Part shown: positions 39,424 through 46,275 of the stretch, one piece after another
How the letters are laid out: each line of letters begins with the position of its first letter
How positions within the stretch are numbered: position 1 is the first letter of the stretch
NCBI GenBank assembly: GCA_018713365.1
Contig: DVOU01000070.1
Span: 1-46,275 of the forward strand
Length of the DNA stretch: 46,275 nucleotides
Direction: 5' to 3'
Origin: Pullichristensenella excrementipullorum
Lineage (GTDB): Bacteria; Bacillota; Clostridia; Christensenellales; Aristaeellaceae
Translations under genes and position numbers: made by a program
The notes under the pieces: generated by a model
What the model was told of the DNA's origin: nothing
What the model saw: only the letters and a program-made list of their open reading frames with translations
Database searches by the model: none

Positions 39424-40068
39424 TTGGAGATCACCATGGAGGTGTGGGGGGATTTCGCCTGCTGGACGGCGCCCTACGGAAAAGTGGAGCGGCTCAGCTA
39501 CCCCTTCCCCACGCCCTCGGCGGTGCGCGGGATCTACAGCAGCATCTATTCCAAAAAAGATGAGTTCTACTGGCAGATCACGCGCATCGAGGTTCTCAAC
39601 CCCATCCAGTACATCAGCTTCAAGTGCAACGAGGTCAAGAAGAAGGTCAGGGACAAGCCCATCTTTGCCGACGAGGAGCGCACGCAGCGCCAGACCGTGG
39701 CTCTGCGCGATGTGCGCTACCGCTTCTCTGCCGTCATCTGTCCGCGCGAAACATTTCGCGGCACGCTGGCGCAGCTCAACGAGCAGGCTTTGCGGCGCAT
39801 CCGCAGCGGCAAGACGTACTACCAGCCCTCGCTGGGCCTGCGGCAGTTCGTCGGCTACTTCGAGGAGAGCGACAAGCGCCGCGCGCCCATATGCGAGGAC
39901 ATGGACGCCGGATGGATGGTCTACGACATCTTCGATCTGCACGACCCCGAGGTGCGCAAAAAGACGCAGCCCCGCCTGTCGCTGTACCACGCGGTGATGA
40001 AGCAGGGCGTCGTCGAAGTGCCGCCTTACGACAGCCCGGACGTGTTGAAGGGGGATGCCCTATGTTGA
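39424..40068 (+). CDS. cas5c: CRISPR-associated protein Cas5c (crRNA endonuclease)
   Basis: A 214-residue Cas5 of subtype I-C, which in this subtype replaces Cas6: it cuts the pre-crRNA in each repeat and then caps the 5' handle within Cascade. Seen: the N-terminal VWGDFACWTAPYGKVERLSYPFPTPSAVRGI (read in parts WGDFACWTAP and SYPFPTPSAVRG) and QTVALRDVRYRFSA, with a FVGYFEES segment near the end. A TTG start at 39424 is chosen because GGGAGG ends 8 nt upstream; a GTG nine bases earlier overlaps that site and an ATG four codons later is 20 nt away. The stop overlaps cas8c by 7 bp. Confidence 0.95.
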   Translation: MEITMEVWGDFACWTAPYGKVERLSYPFPTPSAVRGIYSSIYSKKDEFYWQITRIEVLNPIQYISFKCNEVKKKVRDKPIFADEERTQRQTVALRDVRYRFSAVICPRETFRGTLAQLNEQALRRIRSGKTYYQPSLGLRQFVGYFEESDKRRAPICEDMDAGWMVYDIFDLHDPEVRKKTQPRLSLYHAVMKQGVVEVPPYDSPDVLKGDALC

Positions 40069-41867
40069 ACGCGCTGTACCAGTACGCCGTGGAGCGGCAG
40101 CTCGCCCTGCCCGTGGGCTTCGTGGCCAAGACGGTCAAGGCGTTTCTCTGCCTCGGCGCCGACGGCCGCTTTCTGGGGCTGGAGCGCTCGGACGGCCGCC
40201 CCTATGCCGCGCCGGACATCGGCAGCCTTGCCAACGGCACCAGCCGCTGCAACCCGCTGGTGGAAAAGGCCGGCATCGTCGTGCCCGAAGCGCCGGGCGC
40301 CAAGAGCGACTATTTCCAAAAAGTCCTCGAAGACGGCGCGGGCGCGCTTCCCGCGCTGGGTGCGTGCCTGACGGCCCTGCGCGACGCGCAAACGCTGGAA
40401 GCCATGCGCCGCGAAGTGGAGCGCGAAAAGATCAAGCCCGGCGACCGCGTGACCTTCCGGGTGGATGGCGCGAACATCCTCGAACTTCCGGGGCTGGTCG
40501 AATGGTGGCAGGCGTACCGCGTCCAGTTCACGGCGACGCAGAACAAGGCAAGGAGCCTCTGCCTGATCACCGGGCAGCCGACCGTGCCCATGGAGACCGT
40601 TCCCCCCATCAGCGGCCTCGGCCCGGTGGGCGGACACCCGCGCGGCGACGCCCTGATCTGCTTTGACAAGGACGCCTTCTGCTCCTACGGCCTTTCGCAG
40701 GCCGCCAACGCGCCCGTTTCCGAGAGCGCCTACGCGGGCGTGAAGGCGGCGCTGGACGAGCTGCTCAAAGGCGCGCCCATCCTCGCCGGCATGAAGTTCG
40801 TCCACTGGTACGACCGCGCCCTGCCCACGGAGGAGGACGCGCTGGACGAGCTGCTCAAGGGCTTCGCGGACGATGACGGGGAGGGCGAAGAGAGCGCCGA
40901 CGCGCCATCGCCCGTCAGCGACGAAGCCGCGCGCGCCCGGGCGGACGCATTGCCCCGCAGCGTGTACAGCGGCATGGAGCCATCGCCGCTCCCGGACCGC
41001 TATTACATCCTCCTGCTCTCCGGCGTCAACGGCCGGGTGATGATCCGGCGCTACGAGCAGGGCGCTTACGAGGAACTGCAGCGCAAGCTCTCCCTGTGGT
41101 ACGACGACCTCGCCCTCTGCCGCATGGACGGCGTGAGCGCGGCCAAAAGCTACAGGCTCAACGCCCGCCTCTATCGACTGATGAAGCGGCAGGAGAGCGA
41201 AAAAAGGCCCTACGAGCGCGCCGCAAAGGATCTGGCCGGCCTTACGCCCGCCATTCTCTCCGCCATCCTCGGCGGAGGGCCGCTGCCGGACGCGGTGGCC
41301 GCCCGCGCGCTTGCCTACATCCGCTCGCAGATGATGCAGAACAATGAAGAACTCTCCAGTCCGCCGGTGCCGGATGGCATTTGCTGCCAATGGCTCAAGG
41401 CGTGGCTGATGCGCAGGAACCGAATCCATCATCAGGAGGAAGCGCTCATGGCTTACTACAACCCCAAACATCCAAGCAGCGCCTATCAGGCTGGCGCTCT
41501 GGTCGCGGTCTATGCCGCCATCCAGCGTGCGGCCATGCCGGACGTCAACGCCAGCATGGTGCAGCGCTACTACGGCGCGGCCAGCCAAATGCCGGCGCTG
41601 GTGCTGGGCCGTCTGGCGACCATGTCCAACCACCATCAGGAAAAGCTGGAGTACCGCTGGCAGATCAATATGTTCTCAGAATTGCTCAACGCGGCCAGCG
41701 TGGCCATCGGAGACAGCATACCCACCGTACTCAGCCTGGAAGGACAGGCGTATTTCGCCCTCGGCTACCGGCAGATGAGCGCGGAGATCAGCCGCAGGGA
41801 AAACGAAGCCCGCGCCCAGCGGCAGGCAAAGAAGGCAGAGCGGACGACGAAAATAGAGGAGGCGTGA
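40062..41867 (+). CDS. cas8c: Type I-C Cascade large subunit Cas8c
   Basis: A 601-residue Cas8c (Csd1), which recognises the PAM and recruits Cas3. The first residues MLNALYQYAVERQLALPVGF and the region around PISGLGPVGGHPRGDALICFD are recognisable. A central disordered acidic linker (about 265-295, DDDGEGEESADAP) separates the halves. The C-terminal part (463-601) is all-helical, and an in-frame internal start begins there. ATG at 40062 follows AAGGGGG and overlaps the cas5c stop. The length is typical for the family. Confidence 0.95.
   Translation: MLNALYQYAVERQLALPVGFVAKTVKAFLCLGADGRFLGLERSDGRPYAAPDIGSLANGTSRCNPLVEKAGIVVPEAPGAKSDYFQKVLEDGAGALPALGACLTALRDAQTLEAMRREVEREKIKPGDRVTFRVDGANILELPGLVEWWQAYRVQFTATQNKARSLCLITGQPTVPMETVPPISGLGPVGGHPRGDALICFDKDAFCSYGLSQAANAPVSESAYAGVKAALDELLKGAPILAGMKFVHWYDRALPTEEDALDELLKGFADDDGEGEESADAPSPVSDEAARARADALPRSVYSGMEPSPLPDRYYILLLSGVNGRVMIRRYEQGAYEELQRKLSLWYDDLALCRMDGVSAAKSYRLNARLYRLMKRQESEKRPYERAAKDLAGLTPAILSAILGGGPLPDAVAARALAYIRSQMMQNNEELSSPPVPDGICCQWLKAWLMRRNRIHHQEEALMAYYNPKHPSSAYQAGALVAVYAAIQRAAMPDVNASMVQRYYGAASQMPALVLGRLATMSNHHQEKLEYRWQINMFSELLNAASVAIGDSIPTVLSLEGQAYFALGYRQMSAEISRRENEARAQRQAKKAERTTKIEEA
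41448..41867 (+). CDS. cas11c: Predicted Cas11c, internal in-frame product of cas8c
   Basis: A 139-residue product from an internal, in-frame ATG (residue 463 of Cas8c, MAYYNPKHPSSAYQAG). AGGAGG lies at 41434-41439, exactly 8 nt upstream, which is as good as any start in the operon. It is known for type I-C systems that the small Cascade subunit Cas11c is translated from an internal site near the 3' end of cas8c; two copies join the complex and hold the non-target strand and Cas7 backbone. The segment is helical and ends in a Lys/Arg/Glu-rich tail. No experiment on this locus is known to me. Confidence 0.82.
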   Translation: MAYYNPKHPSSAYQAGALVAVYAAIQRAAMPDVNASMVQRYYGAASQMPALVLGRLATMSNHHQEKLEYRWQINMFSELLNAASVAIGDSIPTVLSLEGQAYFALGYRQMSAEISRRENEARAQRQAKKAERTTKIEEA

Positions 41868-41869
41868 CC

Positions 41870-42865
41870 ATGGCGATCCAGAACCGATACGAGCTTTTGT
41901 ACTACGTTGCCTGTATCAACGCGAACCCCAACGGCGACCCGGACATGGGCAATACCCCGCGCGTGGACCCGCAGACCATGCAGGGCTTCATCACCGACGT
42001 GGCCACCAAGCGCCGCATCCGCAACTACATCGCCAGCGCCTACGAGGGCGAGCCGGGCATGGAGATCATCGTCCAGCAGTCCACCAACCTCAACCGACAC
42101 ATCGCCCGTGCCAAGCGCGAAGCCGGCTTTGAGGACTGCGCCAAGGGCAAGGACGCCGTCTACGCCGGGCGCAGAAAGGCGTGCGAGCTGTTTTACGATG
42201 TGCGCACCTTTGGCGCGGTGATGTCCACTGGCCCCAACGCAGGGCAGGTGCGCGGCCCGGTGCAGTTCACCTTTGGCAAGAGCCTTGATCCAGTGCTGCC
42301 GCTGGATATCAGCATCACGCGCATGGCCATCGCCGACAATATCAAAGATGGCACGATGGAGGACTATCAGAAGGACGAAGCCGCCACACCCGAGGACAAG
42401 CTGCGCACGATGGGTCGCAAACAGCTGATCCCCTTCGGTCTTTACGAGGTGCGTGCCTTCATCAGCGCCAACCTGGCCGCGGAGACGGGCTTTGACGACG
42501 CCGACCTCAAGGCGCTCTTTGAGGCCATTCTCAACATGTACGAACACGACCACTCCGCCAGCAAGGGCGAAATGGCGGTCGTCTCGCCGCTGATCGTCTT
42601 CAAACACGTCGGCACCGACAGCGACGAAAACCAGCGCCGCCGGCAGGCGAAGCTCGGCTGCGCGCCCGCGCACCGGCTCTTTGAACTGGTGGAGGTCCAC
42701 AAAAAGCCCGGGGTGGAAACGCCGCGCTCCTACCGCGATTACGAGGCCATCGTGCATCTTGACAGGGTGCCCGAGGGCGTGGAGATGGGCTTCCAGCGCG
42801 ACGCCTTTGGCCCCGTCGTCTGGGGCGCGCTGCCCGAGGGGGAGGACTGGCTGCGCAATGGATGA
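41870..42865 (+). CDS. cas7c: Type I-C Cascade backbone subunit Cas7c
   Basis: A 331-residue Cas7c (Csd2), which polymerises along the crRNA spacer. The start NRYELLYYVACINANPNGDPDMGNTPR, seen as VACINANPNGDPDMGNTPR, and the ISITRMAIADNI stretch are typical, as is VPEGVEMGFQRDAFG near the end. ATG follows GAGGAGG after the cas8c stop codon. The stop overlaps the cas4 start by 8 bp. Several copies per complex are expected, so higher expression is needed; the strong ribosome site fits that. Confidence 0.96.
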   Translation: MAIQNRYELLYYVACINANPNGDPDMGNTPRVDPQTMQGFITDVATKRRIRNYIASAYEGEPGMEIIVQQSTNLNRHIARAKREAGFEDCAKGKDAVYAGRRKACELFYDVRTFGAVMSTGPNAGQVRGPVQFTFGKSLDPVLPLDISITRMAIADNIKDGTMEDYQKDEAATPEDKLRTMGRKQLIPFGLYEVRAFISANLAAETGFDDADLKALFEAILNMYEHDHSASKGEMAVVSPLIVFKHVGTDSDENQRRRQAKLGCAPAHRLFELVEVHKKPGVETPRSYRDYEAIVHLDRVPEGVEMGFQRDAFGPVVWGALPEGEDWLRNG

Positions 42866-43532
42866 GGAGGAGTACCTGCCGCTGTCATGGCTCTCCCAGT
42901 ACGCCTACTGTCCGCGCCGGGCGGCGCTGCTGCTCAACGAGCGCCAGTGGGCCGAGAGCGCCGACACCGCCAAAGGCCGCGATGAGCATCGCCGCGTACA
43001 CGACCGCCGGGTGGAACGCCGGGGCAATCATCTCAAGTTCTATGAATACGACGTAAACTCCGAACGCCTGCGCATCTGGGGCAAGTGCGATTGCATCGAG
43101 GCACGGCGCGATGAACAGGGCTGCCGCATCCCGGCGGCGGACTTCCCCGTCCGTCTCTACCCCGTGGAATACAAGCATGGCGCTGTGCGGGACGAAGCGG
43201 AGTACCACATACAGCTTTGCGCGCAGGCCATGTGTCTGGAGGAAATGTATGGAACGCGCATTCCCTCCGGCGCCATCTTCTTCATCACGGCGCATCGGCG
43301 CGCGGAAGTGGCCTTCACCCCAGAGCTGCGCGCAAAGACGGAGGCGACGGCCAGCGCGCTCCGGGCGCTCCGGCGCTCCCTGTCCGTTCCCGCGGCGGAA
43401 TACGGGCGCAAATGCCAGCGCTGCTCGCTCAAGGAACTGTGCATGCCGAAGACGGCGCTCTCCGCAAAGGCATATTGTCAGGCGCTCGCGCGCGAGGCGC
43501 AGGAGGTGGACGCCACTTGCGAAAACTGCTGA
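42858..43532 (+). CDS. cas4: CRISPR-associated exonuclease Cas4
   Basis: A 224-residue Cas4, an iron-sulfur RecB-like nuclease that trims and orients prespacers by PAM. The Fe-S cysteines are C18 (YCPRR), and C186, C189 and C195 (KCQRCSLKELC). Nuclease residues D78 (DCIEA), E104 and K106 (PVEYKHG) are in place. ATG at 42858 is within the end of cas7c. The stop overlaps the cas1 start by 16 bp. All parts appear intact. Confidence 0.94.
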   Translation: MDEEEYLPLSWLSQYAYCPRRAALLLNERQWAESADTAKGRDEHRRVHDRRVERRGNHLKFYEYDVNSERLRIWGKCDCIEARRDEQGCRIPAADFPVRLYPVEYKHGAVRDEAEYHIQLCAQAMCLEEMYGTRIPSGAIFFITAHRRAEVAFTPELRAKTEATASALRALRRSLSVPAAEYGRKCQRCSLKELCMPKTALSAKAYCQALAREAQEVDATCENC

Positions 43533-44545
43533 ACACGCTCTACGTACTCACGCCGGAAAGCTATCTCTACCACCGCAATGAAAACGTCTGCGTCAGGGTC
43601 GGCGGGGATGAGAAGGTCTCCATCCCCGCCCTGACGCTGGAAAACATCGTCTGCTTCGGGGTGAACACCGTGTCCACGCCGCTGATCGGCTTTTGCGGCG
43701 AGCGCGGCATCGCCTTGACCTTTCTCTCCGGCAGCGGGCGCTTTCTTGGGCGCGTCACCGGGCCGGTGAGCGGCAACGTGCTTTTGCGCAAGGCGCAGTA
43801 TGCCAGCGCCGGGGAAGCGGGGTTCGTCACAGACCTCGTCCGCGACCTTTTGTACGCCAAGCTGCGCAACAGCAAGGAGGTCTTGCTGCGCGCCGCGCGC
43901 GGCGGCGTTTCCCAAAGCGACGCAGTCCAGTTGAAAAAGGGCGCCGAACAGCTCAGCGCGCTGGCGCTTCAATTGGCAGACTGCGCGGACGTGGACAGCA
44001 TGCGCGGCGTGGAGGGCGCGGCCGCGTCGGCCTACTTCGCCTGCTTTGACTGCATGCTGCGCACGGAGGCACACGGCTTCGCGCTGGGCGTCCGCAGCCG
44101 CAGGCCGCCAAAGAACGAGGTCAACGCCGCCCTGTCCTTTGCCTACACGCTGCTCGCCAGCGAGACGCGCTCCGCGCTGGAGAGCGTGGGGCTCGACCCC
44201 GCGGTCGGCTATCTGCACGCGCTGCGGCCCGGGCGCGCCTCCTTCGCGCTCGACCTGATGGAGGAGCTGCGCGCGCCGCTCTGCGACCGCTTTGTCATCT
44301 CCCTGTTCAACCTGGGCCAGCTGGGCCTGACGGACTTCGAGGCGGACGGCGAGGCGATCTATCTGGACGACCGGGGCCGCAGGACGCTGCTGGCGAGTTG
44401 GCAAAAGCGCAAAAACGAAGTCATCCTTCACCCGTTTTTGAAGGAAAAGATACCGATCGGACTGATCCCCTACGCGCAGGCGATGCTGTTCGCGCGCGTC
44501 CTACGCGGCGACCTGGACCGCTACCCGCCCTTCGTCTGGAGGTGA
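43517..44545 (+). CDS. cas1: CRISPR-associated endonuclease/integrase Cas1
   Basis: A 342-residue Cas1 that with Cas2 inserts spacers. The catalytic residues are E166 (GVEGAAASAYF), H234 (GYLHALRPGR) and the acidic group D246 to E249 (ALDLMEEL). A TTG start at 43517 is chosen because AGGAGG ends 10 nt upstream and the residues before it belong to cas4 in another frame. The start fits the expected RKLLNTLYVLTPESYLY. The distance to cas2 is 6 bp. Confidence 0.95.
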   Translation: MRKLLNTLYVLTPESYLYHRNENVCVRVGGDEKVSIPALTLENIVCFGVNTVSTPLIGFCGERGIALTFLSGSGRFLGRVTGPVSGNVLLRKAQYASAGEAGFVTDLVRDLLYAKLRNSKEVLLRAARGGVSQSDAVQLKKGAEQLSALALQLADCADVDSMRGVEGAAASAYFACFDCMLRTEAHGFALGVRSRRPPKNEVNAALSFAYTLLASETRSALESVGLDPAVGYLHALRPGRASFALDLMEELRAPLCDRFVISLFNLGQLGLTDFEADGEAIYLDDRGRRTLLASWQKRKNEVILHPFLKEKIPIGLIPYAQAMLFARVLRGDLDRYPPFVWR

Positions 44546-44551
44546 GGACAA

Positions 44552-44842
44552 ATGCTGCTGGTGGTCACCTACGACGTAAACACCGCCGAGCCCGGCGGCG
44601 CGCAACGCCTGCGCCAGGTCGCCAAGCTGTGCGAGCGTTACGGCGTGCGCGTGCAAAACTCTGTCTTTGAGGTAATGGTGGACGCGGCGCAGCTGACGGC
44701 GTTGAAAAGCGAACTGCAAAGGGCGATGGAGCCGGAAAAGGACAGCATCCGCTTTTACCGGCTGGGGAATCACTATCAGAACAAGATCGACGTACTGGGC
44801 AAGGGCGCGAGCGTGGAAGCGGGGCAACCCCTGCTTTTCTGA
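44552..44842 (+). CDS. cas2: CRISPR-associated protein Cas2
   Basis: A 96-residue Cas2, the ferredoxin-fold dimer that bridges two Cas1 dimers. It begins MLLVVTYDVNTAEP with the conserved acid D8, then RLRQVAKLCERYGVRVQNSVFE, seen as YGVRVQNSVFE, in the usual place. It is the last cas gene; the leader follows. Confidence 0.97.
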   Translation: MLLVVTYDVNTAEPGGAQRLRQVAKLCERYGVRVQNSVFEVMVDAAQLTALKSELQRAMEPEKDSIRFYRLGNHYQNKIDVLGKGASVEAGQPLLF

Positions 44843-45013
44843 GCGCGCACCTCGCCCACACAGAAAACGCGGGGAGGTACGCGCAAAGGGCAAGCCCCAT
44901 TTGCCCCGTCACCGCCCCGATCTGCAGGGTTCAGCGAGGGAAATGGCCGAGTTGAACGCTGAGTTTTGGCAAATATGCACAGTTGGGATGTTGGTGGAAT
45001 GTGTATATTTGCT
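44843..45013 (+). promoter_or_regulatory. CRISPR leader
   Basis: 171 bp between the cas2 stop and the first repeat. A 6-bp stem (44888-44893 with 44901-44906) lies in it without a T-tract. A TATATT at 45003-45008 lies near the repeat, preceded by TTGGGA at poor spacing (15-16 bp), so a promoter is possible but weak by eye. The leader end is GC-poor relative to its start. Functional motifs were not tested. Confidence 0.7.
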
Positions 45014-46275
45014 GTTCGCCCTCATGCGAGGGCGGGAGTTGAAATGCGTCAGCCCGCGCGCGATCCTCACGCGCGCGAGGTTCGCCCTCATGCGAGGGCG
45101 GGAGTTGAAATCGCCGCGTTCGCGCCCGGGCGCGCCTGCCTCTCCCGTTCGCCCTCATGCGAGGGCGGGAGTTGAAATAAATCCCGCCCCAAAAACGATA
45201 CCCCCATCATCGTTCGCCCTCATGCGAGGGCGGGAGTTGAAATCCGACAACCGCCGCGACCGACGAATTGAACGAAGTTCGCCCTCATGCGAGGGCGGGA
45301 GTTGAAATATCGGCGTGGGCGACCAACTCGCCCTGCTGGACGTTCGCCCTCATGCGAGGGCGGGAGTTGAAATACGCTCTACAACCGGCGCAGGACGACC
45401 GGCGCGGAGTTCGCCCTCATGCGAGGGCGGGAGTTGAAATGATCTTCAGGCCATTTTTTTCGCAGACGGCGTAGTTCGCCCTCATGCGAGGGCGGGAGTT
45501 GAAATTACCGCGCGGCGGTGGACAGGGCGATACAGGCCGTTCGCCCTCATGCGAGGGCGGGAGTTGAAATCAGCGTAGGAAGCAGCGGTATCGACGGCGA
45601 GTATGGGTTCGCCCTCATGCGAGGGCGGGAGTTGAAATAAGGCGATGCTGGATTGCCTCAAGTAGTCAGTTATCGTTCGCCCTCATGCGAGGGCGGGAGT
45701 TGAAATTTTTTCCCAGGTAGCCATTAGATTCACTCCTTTTGTTCGCCCTCATGCGAGGGCGGGAGTTGAAATAGGAAATTCCTGACATCAACATTCAGAA
45801 GGTCCGCGTTCGCCCTCATGCGAGGGCGGGAGTTGAAATACGCTCTACAACCGGCGCAGGACGACTGGCGCGGGTTCGCCCTCATGCGAGGGCGGGAGTT
45901 GAAATAAGACGATCAAGATCGCGCCCGGCGCGGTGGGTGTTCGCCCTCATGCGAGGGCGGGAGTTGAAATAAGCTACGTCCATTCTTCATCTCAATATCC
46001 CCCGTTCGCCCTCATGCGAGGGCGGGAGTTGAAATAGCTCGGCAACGGCGCTCCAGATCTGTTCACGCGTGTTCGCCCTCATGCGAGGGCGGGAGTTGAA
46101 ATAACAGCGCCAAAGACAACTCGCGCAACGGCATCTGTTCGCCCTCATGCGAGGGCGGGAGTTGAAATAGCACACGCCGTATGCGCGCAAGACCACTTGC
46201 CGTTCGCCCTCATGCGAGGGCGGGAGTTGAAATCAACGGCTAAGAGAGGGGGCGGCACGGTGGCATATCGTTCGC
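45014..46275 (+). CRISPR. Type I-C CRISPR array, 19 full repeats plus the start of a 20th, continuing past the window
   Basis: The 32-bp repeat begins GTTCGCCCTC and ends GTTGAAAT; all 19 full copies (first 45014-45045, last 46202-46233) look identical, and the 20th is cut at 46270-46275. Within each repeat CGCCCTC pairs with GAGGGCG around ATGC, the hairpin that Cas5c recognises. Cutting there should leave an 11-nt 5' handle, GGAGTTGAAAT. There are 19 spacers of 33-36 bp. Spacer 6 (45374-45408) and spacer 13 (45840-45873) are almost the same. The leader is on the left, so spacer 1 (45046-45079) is newest. The high uniformity suggests an active array. Confidence 0.99.

Noticed and set aside
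37063..44842. A different CRISPR subtype (I-B, I-E or I-U)
   Set aside because: No cas6 is present, cas5 is of the endonuclease form and the order cas3-cas5-cas8-cas7-cas4-cas1-cas2 with a 32-bp repeat is type I-C.
44888..44906. Terminator of the cas operon in the leader
   Set aside because: The stem is only 6 bp and lacks a T-run, so it is not called as a terminator.
45014..46200. Small open frames with repeated arginine/glycine-rich sequence in the array
   Set aside because: They are artefacts of the repeating unit and carry no start signals; the DNA is a CRISPR array.
45046..46269. Self-targeting spacers against this window
   Set aside because: No spacer was seen by eye to match a gene in the window; only a full search can exclude the rest of the genome.

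Overview
The window is 46.3 kb of GC-rich DNA from a low-copy, chromosome-like region of a Gram-positive anaerobe, most likely class Clostridia (Bacillota). The evidence is gene content. It has an rpmH-rnpA-yidD-yidC-khpB block, RNase Y, a cdaA-cdaR c-di-AMP pair, YfbR, DegV, two signal peptidases I, a 2-oxoacid:ferredoxin oxidoreductase and a glycyl-radical enzyme with its activase. Strong AGGAGG-type ribosome sites and many TTACA/TTGACA-17-TATAAT promoters are also present. TTG starts are common. No rRNA, tRNA, transposase or phage gene was seen.

Layout. 1-176 holds stacked hairpins. 177-2645 (minus) holds a DUF3788 protein with an Mrp-type ATPase, and a GH25-like LysM protein. 2707-5823 (minus) is the ribosomal protein L34 / RNase P protein / membrane insertase operon, transcribed from a consensus promoter; dnaA does not sit beside it. 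6030-9800 holds a methyltransferase, RNase Y, a MazG-like protein, a membrane protein and a DtxR-family regulator. 9867-15338 is one long minus-strand operon: ferredoxin-dependent 2-oxoacid oxidoreductase (four subunits), DUF951, two signal peptidases and a degenerate M1 peptidase. 15387-16604 is an orphan DNA methyltransferase. 16941-20976 is a LacI regulator divergent from a glycyl-radical enzyme pair. 21033-27085 holds an unknown protein, GreA, a DUF624 protein, a VOC protein, DegV, LysR and a CPA2 antiporter. 27140-29821 (minus) holds an orphan sugar-ABC ATPase, AraD and YfbR. 30049-35340 (plus) holds CdaA, CdaR, two poorly known genes, an SGNH hydrolase and an iron alcohol dehydrogenase. 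A MATE exporter (minus) follows.

37063-46275 is a complete type I-C CRISPR-Cas locus: cas3, then cas5c-cas8c-cas7c-cas4-cas1-cas2 from a second, consensus promoter, then a leader and an array of 19 full 32-bp repeats that runs off the window. An in-frame internal start with its own AGGAGG inside cas8c should give the small subunit Cas11c. Two spacers are almost identical, with one substitution and one base of length difference. At least one other spacer carries what looks like a phage ribosome-binding site and start codon.

The most interesting points are the near-duplicate spacers, the hairpin in the cas5c leader, the internal Cas11c start, two enzyme-like exported proteins that have lost catalytic residues (GH25-like and M1-like), the YidC with a repeated extra domain, and a glycyl-radical enzyme with an unusual Cys-Trp-Glu active-site motif. 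Apart from the CRISPR locus, most of the window looks like ordinary chromosomal housekeeping sequence.
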